17,527 nt of DNA from Flavobacterium psychrophilum (GTDB lineage Bacteria > Bacteroidota > Bacteroidia > Flavobacteriales > Flavobacteriaceae), in the NCBI GenBank assembly GCA_022730285.1, contig DZCQ01000035.1, forward strand, positions 1 to 17,527. Reading direction: 5' to 3'. Both the position numbers and the translations under genes were made by a program. Under the pieces are notes generated by a model that did no database searches, was not told the origin of the DNA, and saw nothing but the letters and a program-made list of their open reading frames with translations. Each line of letters starts with the position of its first letter. Position 1 is the stretch's first letter. Of the stretch, positions 1-7,901 are shown piece by piece.

Positions 1-111
1 AACAATAAAAAACTACGAGCAAGTCACGGATTGTTGTTTTTTAAAGAAATGAATCCTAAAAACTTTTTAAAACATGCGAGAGATTTAGAAAAATCGATGG
101 AAGGAATGTAA
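1..111 (+). CDS. 3' end of an unidentified gene (C-terminal 36 residues)
   Basis: An open frame runs from the first base of the window to a TAA at 109-111 and encodes the last 36 residues of a protein whose start lies outside. The tail is basic and looks helical, with a stretch like RDLEKSMEGM at the end. I do not recognise the family from so short a piece. The frame is open throughout, and the next promoter element begins 40 nt after its stop, which fits a real gene end. No hairpin follows it, only a T-rich stretch (114-134). It could also be a chance open frame, though 36 codons without a stop in DNA this AT-rich favours coding. Confidence 0.55.
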   Translation, partial: NNKKLRASHGLLFFKEMNPKNFLKHARDLEKSMEGM

Positions 112-150
112 AATATTTTTCTTTTTTCTTTTTTATATAAATAAAAGTTT

Positions 151-158
151 TATCTTTG
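151..158 (+). promoter_or_regulatory. his operon promoter, -7 element TATCTTTG
   Basis: TATCTTTG matches the Bacteroidota sigma-A -7 consensus TAnnTTTG exactly. Transcription would start around 164-166, only a few bases before the leader peptide ATG at 172. No clear TTG lies at the usual 17-23 nt upstream; the region there is T-rich (121-134), so the -33 element is weak. The placement directly ahead of the leader peptide and attenuator supports the call. Confidence 0.6.
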
Positions 159-171
159 TTAAAATTATCCA

Positions 172-231
172 ATGATAACAATGCAATTACATCATCATCA
201 TTATCCTATTTGCTCTCAAGCGATGTGTTAA
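172..231 (+). CDS. hisL: his operon leader peptide with four consecutive His codons
   Basis: A 19-codon frame reads MITMQLHHHHYPICSQAMC followed by TAA (229-231). Four CAT codons run together at 190-201. An in-frame ATG at 181 could be the start instead of 172; both keep the His run. The peptide is not homologous in any meaningful way to the enterobacterial HisL, but it has the same logic: a run of codons for the operon's end product, a stop codon, and then an intrinsic terminator before the first structural gene. Scarce charged tRNA-His would stall the ribosome in the run. Its position between a consensus -7 element and a terminator, directly ahead of hisG, makes the assignment strong although the frame is far too short for normal gene calling. 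Confidence 0.88.
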   Translation: MITMQLHHHHYPICSQAMC

Positions 232-272
232 TGGTATGTGTATAAATCACTATATTTTAAAACCCGTTTGAG
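215..272 (+). promoter_or_regulatory. candidate antiterminator pairing (215-222 with 265-272)
   Basis: CTCAAGCG at 215-222 can pair with CGTTTGAG at 265-272, giving 8 bp including one G-U. The downstream arm lies inside the left arm of the terminator, so the two structures exclude each other. The upstream arm lies in the last leader codons, 13-20 nt after the His run. A ribosome stalled on His codons would leave it exposed, while a ribosome at the stop codon (229-231) would cover it and let the terminator form. The pairing is seen in the sequence; the mechanism is inferred from known amino-acid attenuators. Confidence 0.6.
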
Positions 273-296
273 TACTTCAAACGGGTTTTTTATTTT
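259..296 (+). terminator. his attenuator terminator hairpin
   Basis: A 13-bp perfect stem pairs 259-271 with 277-289 (core AACCCGTTTGA with TCAAACGGGTT) around the 5-nt loop GTACT. It is followed by a T-rich tract (286-296) interrupted by one A. This is a strong intrinsic terminator lying between the leader peptide and hisG, where nothing else needs terminating, which identifies it as an attenuator. Its left arm overlaps the candidate antiterminator. Confidence 0.9.
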
Positions 297-300
297 CACG

Positions 301-350
301 AAGTACTCATTAATATTCAACATAAAAATTAAAATAAACAATGAGTACTT
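301..350 (+). promoter_or_regulatory. inverted repeat overlapping the hisG start codon
   Basis: AAGTACTCATT at 301-311 is the exact reverse complement of AATGAGTACTT at 340-350, with a 28-nt A/T-rich spacer. The right arm contains the hisG ATG (341-343), so the folded mRNA would bury the start codon. The same GAGTACTT word also occurs at 270-277 in the terminator hairpin and could compete for the 301-308 arm. Part of the signal is the palindrome AGTACT. A function in translation control is inferred only. Confidence 0.45.
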
Positions 351-1198
351 TAAAAATCGCAATCCAAAAATCTGGAAGATTAAATGAAGATAGTCTTCAA
401 ATATTAAAAGACTGTGGCATTTCTATCAATAATGGAAATGACCAATTAAAAGCATTAGCAACAAACTTTCCAATAGAAATTTTGTTTTTAAGAAATTCCG
501 ATATACCACAGTATTTACTAGATGGAGTGGTAGATGTTGCCATAGTAGGAAGCAATCTACTAGTCGAAAAAACACCGAATATTAGAACAGTTCAACAATT
601 GGGCTTTTCTAAATGCAAACTATCTGTTGCAGTACCAAACACTTTTCAATATAATGCTATTCAAGATTTAAGTGGACTCAGAATTGCAACTTCCTATCCA
701 AATACTGTTACTAAATTTTTTGCCTCTAAAAATATTTCTATAGAAATACACCAAATATCTGGCTCAGTAGAAATTGCTCCAAATATAGGACTTTCAGATG
801 CAATTGTAGATATTGTATCTAGTGGAAGTACTTTGTTTAAAAATGGTTTAAAAGAAGTGGAAACTGTTCTAAAAAGTGAAGCAGTATTAGCCGTTTCTCC
901 ATTAATTTCTTCCAAAAACGAAGTCATTTTAAACAAATTGCTCTTTAGAATTCAATCTGTTTTAAATGCAAGAAACTCAAAATATATTTTAATGAATGTT
1001 CCTAACAACAACATTGACAAAATTACCCAAATATTGCCTGTATTAAAAAGCCCAACAATAGTCCCTTTAAAAGAAAAAGGGTGGAGTAGCGTACAAACTG
1101 TTATTAAAGAAGCACAATTTTGGGACGTGATAGACAAACTGAAAGAAGCTGGTGCCGAAGGAATTTTAGTTTGTCCAATTGAAAAAATGGTTTTGTAA
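341..1198 (+). CDS. hisG: ATP phosphoribosyltransferase, long form
   Basis: First step of histidine synthesis: ATP and PRPP condense to phosphoribosyl-ATP, in the cytoplasm. The 285 residues match the long HisG form, with two periplasmic-binding-like catalytic lobes (about 1-210) and a C-terminal ACT-like regulatory domain (about 215-285, ending GILVCPIEKM) that binds histidine for feedback inhibition. N-terminal KIAIQKSGRL and central DAIVDIVSSGSTL are typical of the family. Being long form, it should work as a homohexamer without HisZ, and no hisZ is present. It is the first structural gene after the attenuator, and its ATG lies in one arm of an inverted repeat. hisD follows after 18 nt. 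Confidence 0.96.
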   Translation: MSTLKIAIQKSGRLNEDSLQILKDCGISINNGNDQLKALATNFPIEILFLRNSDIPQYLLDGVVDVAIVGSNLLVEKTPNIRTVQQLGFSKCKLSVAVPNTFQYNAIQDLSGLRIATSYPNTVTKFFASKNISIEIHQISGSVEIAPNIGLSDAIVDIVSSGSTLFKNGLKEVETVLKSEAVLAVSPLISSKNEVILNKLLFRIQSVLNARNSKYILMNVPNNNIDKITQILPVLKSPTIVPLKEKGWSSVQTVIKEAQFWDVIDKLKEAGAEGILVCPIEKMVL

Positions 1199-1216
1199 AA
1201 TAATTATAACAAATTT

Positions 1217-2506
1217 ATGATACTACTAAATAACCCAGATAGAAACAAATGGTCAGAAGTTTTAAAACGACCAAGCCAAAATTTTTCAGAAATAGAAAAT
1301 CTAGTAAAAGATATTTTTAAAGATGTACAAGCAAATGATGACTTTGCAATTCTAAAATATACAAAACTTTTTGATGGAATTTCAATTAACGAAATAGTAA
1401 CAAGCAAGCAAGAAATAGTAGAAGCAACCAATTCTGTTTCGAAAGAATTAAAAGAAGCTATTGAAATTGCAAAAAATAATATCGAAAAGTTTCACTTATC
1501 TCAAAAAAGCGAAAAAAAGTTAGTAGAAACTAGCAAAGGGGTGCTTTGTTGGCAAGAAAAAAGACCAATACAAAAAATTGGACTGTACATTCCTGGAGGT
1601 ACTGCACCTTTATTTTCCACCATTTTAATGTTAGCTATACCAGCAAAAATTGCAGATTGTGAAGAAATAATTTTATGCACACCACCAGACAAATTTGGAA
1701 AAATAAACCCAACCATTTTATATACTGCAAATTTATGTGGCATCACTAAAATTATGAAAGTAGGTGGTATTCAAGCAATTGCAGGTATGAGCTTTGGTAC
1801 AAAATCTATTCCTAAAATACATAAAATTTTTGGACCTGGGAATCAATATGTAACCATGGCAAAGCAAATTGCAACACAACATGGAATTGCTATCGATATG
1901 CCAGCTGGTCCTAGTGAATTGCTTATAATTGCAGATGAAAGTGCAATACCGAGTTTTGTAGCTGCAGATTTGCTAAGCCAAGCAGAACACGGAATGGATA
2001 GTCAGGTAATTTTGGTCTCTACCTCTCAAACAGTACTAGACGAAGTTGGAATTGCAATTAATAACCAAATAAAAATGCTTCCAAGGAAAGAAATTGCAAA
2101 AAAAGCAATGGAAAATTCTAAACTGATTTTTGTTCCAAATAATAACATTGCCATAGATTTAATAAATGAATATGCACCAGAACATTTTATAATTTGTACT
2201 AAAAATAATTCTTTTTTTATAGAAAATTGCATCAATGCAGGCTCGGTATTTATAGGAAATTATTCTCCTGAAAGTGCTGGAGATTATGCCTCTGGAACTA
2301 ACCACACATTACCAACAAATGGATATGCTAAAAACTATTCAGGTTTAAATTTAGACAGTTTTCAAAAAACCATCAGTTTTCAAGAAGTTTCTAAAGAAGG
2401 AATTTTAAACATAGGAAAAGCCATAGAAATAATGGCTGAAGCAGAAGGACTGCAGGCTCACAAAAATGCAGTTTCAATCCGATTAAGTTTTTTAGAAAAC
2501 AATTAA
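1217..2506 (+). CDS. hisD: Histidinol dehydrogenase
   Basis: Catalyses the last two steps, oxidising L-histidinol to L-histidine with two NAD+. The length (429 residues) is normal. Visible landmarks are IPGGTAPLFST (125-135), GPGNQYVTMAKQ (206-217) and SAGDYASGTNHTLPT (353-367). By position, the zinc ligands are Q255, H258, D356 and H415 and the catalytic pair is E322/H323, all displaced four residues from the E. coli enzyme and all retained. The start at 1217 is the first ATG after hisG, with no Shine-Dalgarno, as expected in this lineage. Second gene of the operon. Confidence 0.97.
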   Translation: MILLNNPDRNKWSEVLKRPSQNFSEIENLVKDIFKDVQANDDFAILKYTKLFDGISINEIVTSKQEIVEATNSVSKELKEAIEIAKNNIEKFHLSQKSEKKLVETSKGVLCWQEKRPIQKIGLYIPGGTAPLFSTILMLAIPAKIADCEEIILCTPPDKFGKINPTILYTANLCGITKIMKVGGIQAIAGMSFGTKSIPKIHKIFGPGNQYVTMAKQIATQHGIAIDMPAGPSELLIIADESAIPSFVAADLLSQAEHGMDSQVILVSTSQTVLDEVGIAINNQIKMLPRKEIAKKAMENSKLIFVPNNNIAIDLINEYAPEHFIICTKNNSFFIENCINAGSVFIGNYSPESAGDYASGTNHTLPTNGYAKNYSGLNLDSFQKTISFQEVSKEGILNIGKAIEIMAEAEGLQAHKNAVSIRLSFLENN

Positions 2507-2523
2507 TAAGCAAAAAGTAGAAA

Positions 2524-3567
2524 ATGAAAACATTTGATAGTAACAATATTGTTAGAAAAAATATTCATTTAATGGAGGCTTATGCTTCTGCAAGAGATGA
2601 ATTTACAGGTAATTCTAAAAAAATGATCTTTTTAGATGCAAATGAAAACCCTTTTCAAAATGGGGTAAATAGATATCCTGATCCACAACAAATAGAGGTT
2701 AAAAAGAAATTATCGGTGCTAAAAAAAGTACCTACAAACCAAATATTACTTGGAAATGGAAGCGATGAAGTGTTAGATTTACTGTTTAGAGCTTTTTGTG
2801 AGCCAAAAATAGATAATGTCATAACTTTGCCTCCAACGTATGGAATGTATAGCGTTCTTGCCAATTTGAATGCAGTAAAAAATAAAGAAATTATTTTAGA
2901 TGCAAATTTTCAACCTGATGTACCAAAAATACTTGCAAATATTGACAAGAATACAAAAATAATTTTTATATGTTCTCCAAACAACCCCACTGCAAACATA
3001 ATTGAATCGACATACATAGAAGATTTAATTCAAAAATTTAATGGTATTATTGTAATTGATGAGGCATATATTGAGTTTTCCAAAAATGAAAGTTGGCTTA
3101 CTAAATTAAACGATTTTCCAAACTTAGTAATCACACAAACTCTTTCAAAAGCATACGGATTAGCGGGAGTTAGACTAGGAATTTTGTATGCTTCTACTCA
3201 AATTATTACTATCTTAAACAAAATAAAACCACCTTATAATATCAATCAACTAACACAAAATAAGGTTTTAAAAGTTTTAGAAAAAGCAGATGTTTTGAAA
3301 AATGAAATTAACTTAATTTTAAGTGAAAAGGAAGTTTTATTTAAACAATTACTTCAAATAAAATTTATTTTAAAAATCTATCCAAGTGATGCTAATTTTA
3401 TTCTTATTAAAGTAGATGATGCCCATTTGAGATACCAACAATTATTAAAAAACGGCATTGTTGTAAGAAATAGAAGCTCTCAAGCATTGTGCGAAAATAC
3501 TTTAAGAATTACCATTGGAACAAATGCAGAAAACAAGAAGTTAATCAAAATATTAAAAGAATTATAA
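2524..3567 (+). CDS. hisC: Histidinol-phosphate aminotransferase
   Basis: PLP-dependent fold-type I aminotransferase converting imidazole acetol phosphate and glutamate to histidinol phosphate. It has 347 residues, the usual size. Motifs include the N-terminal substrate loop LDANENPF (37-44), [22 protein letters not shown] (150-156), and VIDEAYIEF. The PLP lysine is K209 in [13 protein letters not shown]. The last two bases of its TAA stop (3565-3567) and the first of the hisB ATG share base 3567 (TAATG), which suggests translational coupling to hisB. Confidence 0.96.
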   Translation: MKTFDSNNIVRKNIHLMEAYASARDEFTGNSKKMIFLDANENPFQNGVNRYPDPQQIEVKKKLSVLKKVPTNQILLGNGSDEVLDLLFRAFCEPKIDNVITLPPTYGMYSVLANLNAVKNKEIILDANFQPDVPKILANIDKNTKIIFICSPNNPTANIIESTYIEDLIQKFNGIIVIDEAYIEFSKNESWLTKLNDFPNLVITQTLSKAYGLAGVRLGILYASTQIITILNKIKPPYNINQLTQNKVLKVLEKADVLKNEINLILSEKEVLFKQLLQIKFILKIYPSDANFILIKVDDAHLRYQQLLKNGIVVRNRSSQALCENTLRITIGTNAENKKLIKILKEL

Positions 3568-4706
3568 TGACACAAAAAATTTTGTTTTTAGATAGAGATG
3601 GAACATTGGTTTTAGAACCAGAAAATTATCAATTGGACAGTTTATCCAAATTAGAATTTTATCCTCAAGTTTTCAAATATTTAGAAAAAATAGCTCAGGA
3701 GTTAGATTTTAAATTAGTTATGGTAACCAATCAAGATGGACTTGGAAGCGAAAGTTTTCCCGAAGAAAATTTTTGGCCAACACAAAACTTCATAATCAAG
3801 GCTTTTGAAAATGAAAATATACTATTCGATAAAATTTTTATTGACAATAGTTTTCCCGAAGAAAATTCTCCAAATAGAAAACCTAAAACAGGAATGCTAA
3901 CCGAATATATAGAAAATCCAGCATACGATTTAAAAAATTCTTATGTAATTGGAGATAGATTGACCGATGTTGCATTAGCTAAAAATTTAGATGCAAAATC
4001 TATTTTTATTCAAAACAATCAAAATTTAGGGCTTTTAGAAATTAATTCCGAAAAAGAAAACTTACTAAAATCTATCTCCTTACAAACTAATTCGTGGGAA
4101 CGGATATATACTTATCTTAAATTAGAAAATAGATGTTCTATAATTTCTAGAAAAACCAACGAAACCGATATTTTTATCAAAATAAATCTAGACGGGAATG
4201 GAATAAACAAGATAGAAACAGGAATTCCTTTTTTTAACCACATGCTAGAACAAATTGCTCGCCACGGACAAATAGATTTAGAAATTATTGTAAAAGGAGA
4301 TTTAGAAGTAGATGAACACCATACAATAGAGGATACGGGTATTGCTTTAGGCGAAATATTTGCAACAGCTCTAGGAAACAAACTGGGAATAGAACGCTAT
4401 GGCTTTTGCCTACCAATGGACGATTGTTTGGCACAAGTCGCTATCGATTTTGGTGGTAGAAATTGGATAGTTTGGAATGCCGAATTTAAAAGAGAAATGA
4501 TTGGACAAATGCCTACCGAAATGTTTTTTCATTTTTTTAAATCCTTTACAGATGGAGCTAAGGCAAATATCAACATCAAAGCAGAAGGCACAAATGAACA
4601 TCATAAAATTGAATCTATCTTTAAAGCATTTGCAAAAGCAATAAAAATGGCCATAAAAAGAGATATAGACAAAATGATTTTGCCAAGCACAAAAGGGATT
4701 CTATAA
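3567..4706 (+). CDS. hisB: Bifunctional histidinol-phosphatase / imidazoleglycerol-phosphate dehydratase
   Basis: Carries out two steps: IGP dehydration and histidinol-phosphate hydrolysis. The N-terminal HAD phosphatase (about 1-165) shows FLDRDGTL (nucleophile and acid Asp), VTNQDGLG and YVIGDRLTD. The C-terminal IGPD domain (about 185-379) shows [20 protein letters not shown] and NEHHKIES, the metal-binding His/Glu motifs. The start at 3567 ([13 protein letters not shown]) was chosen because it matches the E. coli HisB N-terminus and overlaps the hisC stop by one base. The same frame is open upstream to 3489, but that part lies within hisC. Odd point: the loop that carries Cys-x-His and Cys-x-Cys zinc ligands in E. 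coli reads [16 protein letters not shown], with none of them. Confidence 0.95.
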   Translation: MTQKILFLDRDGTLVLEPENYQLDSLSKLEFYPQVFKYLEKIAQELDFKLVMVTNQDGLGSESFPEENFWPTQNFIIKAFENENILFDKIFIDNSFPEENSPNRKPKTGMLTEYIENPAYDLKNSYVIGDRLTDVALAKNLDAKSIFIQNNQNLGLLEINSEKENLLKSISLQTNSWERIYTYLKLENRCSIISRKTNETDIFIKINLDGNGINKIETGIPFFNHMLEQIARHGQIDLEIIVKGDLEVDEHHTIEDTGIALGEIFATALGNKLGIERYGFCLPMDDCLAQVAIDFGGRNWIVWNAEFKREMIGQMPTEMFFHFFKSFTDGAKANINIKAEGTNEHHKIESIFKAFAKAIKMAIKRDIDKMILPSTKGIL

Positions 4707-4728
4707 CTAGCTAAATAATAGTAAAAAA

Positions 4729-5316
4729 ATGAAAATAGTGATAATTAATTATGGAGCAGGAAACATACAAAGCATCTTGTTTGCACTACAAAGAGTAGGA
4801 TTTCAAGCAATTTTAAGCAATAATCCTGACGAAATTAGAAATGCAGATAAAGTAATTTTTCCAGGCGTTGGAGAAGCGGGTAGTGCAATGAAAATGTTAA
4901 AAGAAAACAAATTAGATGCTCTAATCTCTAGTCTAAAACAACCCGTTTTAGGAATTTGCTTGGGAATGCAGTTAATGTGCAAGTTTACAGAAGAAGGAAA
5001 TACTACCGGATTGGGAATTTTTGATACTTCGGTTACTAAATTTTCTTCAAAAGTACGAGTGCCTCAAATTGGTTGGAATACCATTTTTAATCTTAAAACA
5101 GCAATTTTTAATACTATTTCTGAAAATGAATATATGTATCTAATTCACAGTTTTTATGTTCCACTAAATGCAAACACAATTGCAAGTTGTAATTATGAAA
5201 CAGAATATTCAGCAGCAATGCAAAAAGATAATTTTTACGGAGTACAATTCCACCCAGAAAAAAGCGGCAAATTTGGAGAACAAATTTTATTAAATTTCTT
5301 ACAATTAAAAACCTAA
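4729..5316 (+). CDS. hisH: Imidazole glycerol phosphate synthase, glutaminase subunit
   Basis: Class I glutamine amidotransferase that supplies ammonia to HisF. The 195 residues are normal length. The catalytic triad is visible: C77 in GICLGMQLM, and H175/E177 in GVQFHPEKSG. The N-terminal INYGAGN and the PGVGEAGSAM oxyanion region fit HisH. Separated from hisB by 22 nt and from hisA by 3 nt. It forms a heterodimer with HisF, encoded two genes on. Confidence 0.96.
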   Translation: MKIVIINYGAGNIQSILFALQRVGFQAILSNNPDEIRNADKVIFPGVGEAGSAMKMLKENKLDALISSLKQPVLGICLGMQLMCKFTEEGNTTGLGIFDTSVTKFSSKVRVPQIGWNTIFNLKTAIFNTISENEYMYLIHSFYVPLNANTIASCNYETEYSAAMQKDNFYGVQFHPEKSGKFGEQILLNFLQLKT

Positions 5317-5319
5317 CAA

Positions 5320-6051
5320 ATGAGAATTATACCAGCCATAGATATTATAGACGGAAAATGTGTTCGGCTAAGCAAAGGAGATTACAGCACTCAAAAAATA
5401 TACAATGAAAACCCATTAGAAGTAGCCAAACAATTTGAGAATTATGGCATAAAATACTTGCATTTAGTAGATTTAGATGGAGCAAAGTCTACAAAAATTG
5501 TAAACTATAAAATACTAGAAGAAATTGCATCAAAAACAAATTTAAAAATTGATTTTGGTGGAGGAATAAAGTCAAATGACGATTTAAAAATTGCTTTTGA
5601 ATGTGGTGCTACACAAATAACTGCTGGAAGTATTGCCGTAAAAAACCCTGATTTGTTACAAAAATGGATTGTAGAATTTGGATCCAACAAAATAATTTTG
5701 GGTGCTGATGCTAATCACGAAAAAATTGCAGTTTCTGGCTGGGAAGAATCTAGCAATTTGGAACTCATTCCATTTATAAAAAGCTACGAAAACAAAGGCC
5801 TAAAACAGGTTATTTGTACAGATATTGCAAAAGACGGAATGCTTGAAGGTCCTAGTTTTGATTTATATAAAAAAATTATAACGCAAATTCCAAGCATACA
5901 ATTAATTGCCTCTGGCGGAATTTCAAAATTTAACGATATTCCGAAGCTAGAAGAATTAGGTTGTGAAGGTGCAATAATAGGTAAAGCAATTTATGAAAAA
6001 AAAATTTCTTTAAAAAATATTGAAAATTACATACTTACAACAAATATCTAA
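5320..6051 (+). CDS. hisA: ProFAR isomerase (HisA)
   Basis: (Beta-alpha)8-barrel isomerase converting ProFAR to PRFAR by an Amadori rearrangement. It has 243 residues. The two catalytic aspartates are D8 ([14 protein letters not shown]) and D130 (ILGADA). Phosphate-binding motifs are DFGGGI (78-83) and IASGGIS near 197-203, and [10 protein letters not shown] (166-175) is the HisA/HisF signature. Start is 3 nt after the hisH stop, implying coupled translation. HisA is paralogous to HisF next door; the VRLSKG and LVDLDGA motifs assign this one to HisA. Confidence 0.96.
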   Translation: MRIIPAIDIIDGKCVRLSKGDYSTQKIYNENPLEVAKQFENYGIKYLHLVDLDGAKSTKIVNYKILEEIASKTNLKIDFGGGIKSNDDLKIAFECGATQITAGSIAVKNPDLLQKWIVEFGSNKIILGADANHEKIAVSGWEESSNLELIPFIKSYENKGLKQVICTDIAKDGMLEGPSFDLYKKIITQIPSIQLIASGGISKFNDIPKLEELGCEGAIIGKAIYEKKISLKNIENYILTTNI

Positions 6052-6070
6052 ACATTTAATTTAAATAAAA

Positions 6071-6826
6071 ATGCTTACGAAAAGAATTATTCCATGCTTA
6101 GATATTAAAGATGGAAGAACCGTAAAAGGAGTGAATTTCTTAGAATTAAAAGATGCTGGAAACCCAATTGAGCTCGCAAAAAAGTATGCTAAAAATGGTG
6201 CTGATGAATTAATTTTTTTAGACATATCCGCAACAGATGAAAACCGTAAAACATTGGTACAAATGGTTAGTAACATAGCAGAAACCATTAACATTCCATT
6301 TACTGTTGGAGGAGGAATTACAAGCATTCAAGATGTGGAAATACTTTTGCAAAATGGTGCCGATAAAATTTCTATCAACTCTGCAGCGATAAAAAAACCA
6401 TCATTAATTACTGAATTAGCAAACAAATTTGGAAGCCAGTGTGTGGTTGTTGCAATAGATGCTAAATGGATAAATCAAGAATGGATAGTACATTTAAACG
6501 GAGGAAAAATTGCAACGGAACTAAATTTATTCGATTGGGCGAAAGAAGCAGAAATTAGAGGGGCTGGCGAAATTTTATTCACATCAATAAATCATGATGG
6601 AGCAAAAAATGGTTTTGCAATCGAGGCACTTTCTAAATTATCTAAAACCGTAAATATCCCAATAATTGCATCGGGAGGAGCTGGAAATACACAACATTTT
6701 ATCGATGTATTTCAGTCTGCAAATGCCGATGCCGCACTCGCAGCAAGTGTTTTTCATTACCAAGAAATAGAAATTCCAACCTTAAAAAAAGAACTTTATC
6801 AAAATAAAATTGCCGTTAGGCTTTAA
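6071..6826 (+). CDS. hisF: Imidazole glycerol phosphate synthase, cyclase subunit
   Basis: (Beta-alpha)8-barrel that combines PRFAR with ammonia from HisH to give imidazole glycerol phosphate and AICAR. It has 251 residues. The catalytic aspartates are D11 ([17 protein letters not shown]) and D130 (VVAIDAKW). TVGGGI (78-83) and IASGGAGN near the C-terminus bind the substrate phosphates, and [13 protein letters not shown] is typical of HisF. The 19-nt gap to hisA is A/T-rich and carries no signal that I can see. Confidence 0.96.
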   Translation: MLTKRIIPCLDIKDGRTVKGVNFLELKDAGNPIELAKKYAKNGADELIFLDISATDENRKTLVQMVSNIAETINIPFTVGGGITSIQDVEILLQNGADKISINSAAIKKPSLITELANKFGSQCVVVAIDAKWINQEWIVHLNGGKIATELNLFDWAKEAEIRGAGEILFTSINHDGAKNGFAIEALSKLSKTVNIPIIASGGAGNTQHFIDVFQSANADAALAASVFHYQEIEIPTLKKELYQNKIAVRL

Positions 6827-6838
6827 TAAAAACGAAAA

Positions 6839-7441
6839 ATGATAGCTATCAACTTTGAAAAAAATAAAGACGGATTAGTCCCAGCCATAATCCAAGACAA
6901 TGAAACAAAGACTGTTTTAATGCTGGGTTATATGAACAAAGAAGCCTACAATATTACTATGCAAACACAAAGAGTAACCTTTTTTAGCAGATCTAAAAAC
7001 AGATTATGGACAAAAGGGGAGGAGAGCGGAAATTATTTAAACCTTATTTCTATAAAATCCGATTGCGATAACGATACACTTTTACTACAAGTTAATCCTG
7101 TTGGTTCAACTTGTCATACTGGAGCAGATACTTGTTGGCAAGAGAAAAATAGTTCAAATTATGGCTATATTTCAAAATTAGAAAATGTAATTAAAGATAG
7201 AATTAAAAATTCAGATGCAAGTAAAAGCTATGTTTCCAGTTTATTTGCAAAAGGTATTAATAAAATAGCCCAAAAAGTAGGAGAGGAGGCTGTAGAAATG
7301 ATTATTGAAGCAAAAGATACCAACAATAACTTGTTTTTAAACGAAGGTGCCGACTTACTTTTTCACTATCTTATATTATTGCAAGCAAAAGGATTTGAAT
7401 TAAAAGATATTGAAGAAATTTTGAAAAGTAGAGAAAAATAA
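6839..7441 (+). CDS. hisIE: Fused phosphoribosyl-AMP cyclohydrolase / phosphoribosyl-ATP pyrophosphohydrolase
   Basis: Steps 2 and 3 of the pathway in one 200-residue protein. The N-terminal HisI domain (about 1-103) has GYMNKEAY, FFSRSK, WTKGE.SG, SDCDNDTLL (C76 with D77 and D79) and VGSTCHTGADTC (C92, C99), which bind Zn and Mg. The C-terminal HisE domain (about 107-200) is an all-alpha MazG-like fold with KVGEEAVE (146-153) and EGADLLFHYLILL (169-181). The fusion order is the common one. It is the last his gene; the pathway is complete in this operon. Confidence 0.96.
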   Translation: MIAINFEKNKDGLVPAIIQDNETKTVLMLGYMNKEAYNITMQTQRVTFFSRSKNRLWTKGEESGNYLNLISIKSDCDNDTLLLQVNPVGSTCHTGADTCWQEKNSSNYGYISKLENVIKDRIKNSDASKSYVSSLFAKGINKIAQKVGEEAVEMIIEAKDTNNNLFLNEGADLLFHYLILLQAKGFELKDIEEILKSREK

Positions 7442-7483
7442 TTATTTTGAGTATCTTTAACAACAATTTAAAAAGATATTACA

Positions 7484-7876
7484 ATGCGATTTCATACCAG
7501 AAAATGGGTTAAACCACAAGATTTAAACCCAAATCATACGTTATTTGGTGGGCAATTATTGGCTTGGATAGACGAGGAAACCGCCTTGTATTCTATTGTA
7601 CAGTTAGAAAATCCAAGAGTGGTAACTAAGCACATGTCGGAAATAAATTTTGTAAGCTCTGCAAAACAAGGCGATGTTATAGAAATAGGTATTGATGTGG
7701 TTAAATTTGGAAACACTTCAATAATTTTAACTTGTGAGGCACGCAATATGATGACAAGAGAAACTATAATCCATATAGATAAAATAACAATGGTTTGTCT
7801 TGACGAAAACGGAAAACCAAAGGCACATGGCAAAACAGAAATAGAATATATTAGCGACCGTATTGGCAAAAATTAA
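7484..7876 (+). CDS. Acyl-CoA thioesterase, hotdog fold (YciA/ACOT type)
   Basis: A 130-residue single-hotdog protein that probably hydrolyses acyl-CoA to free acid and CoA in the cytoplasm. The motif NHTLFGGQLLAWIDEETAL (17-35) is the N-terminal signature of YciA/ACOT-like thioesterases, with the expected Asp at D30 on the central helix. HMSEINFVSSAKQGDVIEI fits the following strands. Family members oligomerise, often as hexamers; the chain-length preference cannot be read. It follows hisIE after 42 nt, in the same direction and before the only terminator in the region, so it is probably transcribed with the his operon. A sequence TATCTTTA at 7452-7459 resembles a -7 element and could give it a promoter of its own. 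Confidence 0.85.
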   Translation: MRFHTRKWVKPQDLNPNHTLFGGQLLAWIDEETALYSIVQLENPRVVTKHMSEINFVSSAKQGDVIEIGIDVVKFGNTSIILTCEARNMMTRETIIHIDKITMVCLDENGKPKAHGKTEIEYISDRIGKN

Positions 7877-7894
7877 AACTTCTTTTGCCTTTTT
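7865..7894 (+). terminator. Intrinsic terminator at the end of the his block
   Basis: GGCAAAA (7865-7871) pairs with TTTTGCC (7883-7889) around an 11-nt loop, followed immediately by TTTTT (7890-7894). The left arm overlaps the last codons of the thioesterase gene. It lies between convergent genes, so it probably ends transcription of the his/thioesterase unit. The opposite strand offers only a few A/T bases after the stem. Confidence 0.65.
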
Positions 7895-7901
7895 AGTTGT
7901 T

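Noticed and set aside
141..153. Palindrome ATAAAAGTTTTAT overlapping the his -7 element, as a possible operator
   Set aside because: A/T-only arms with a 1-nt centre; nothing else supports a repressor site, and attenuation already explains control.
159..340. T-box riboswitch upstream of the his genes
   Set aside because: No T-box core sequence and no room for the specifier stem; the His-codon leader peptide explains the terminator.
3489..3566. N-terminal extension of hisB
   Set aside because: It lies inside hisC, and the natural N-terminus [13 protein letters not shown] begins at 3567 with a TAATG overlap.
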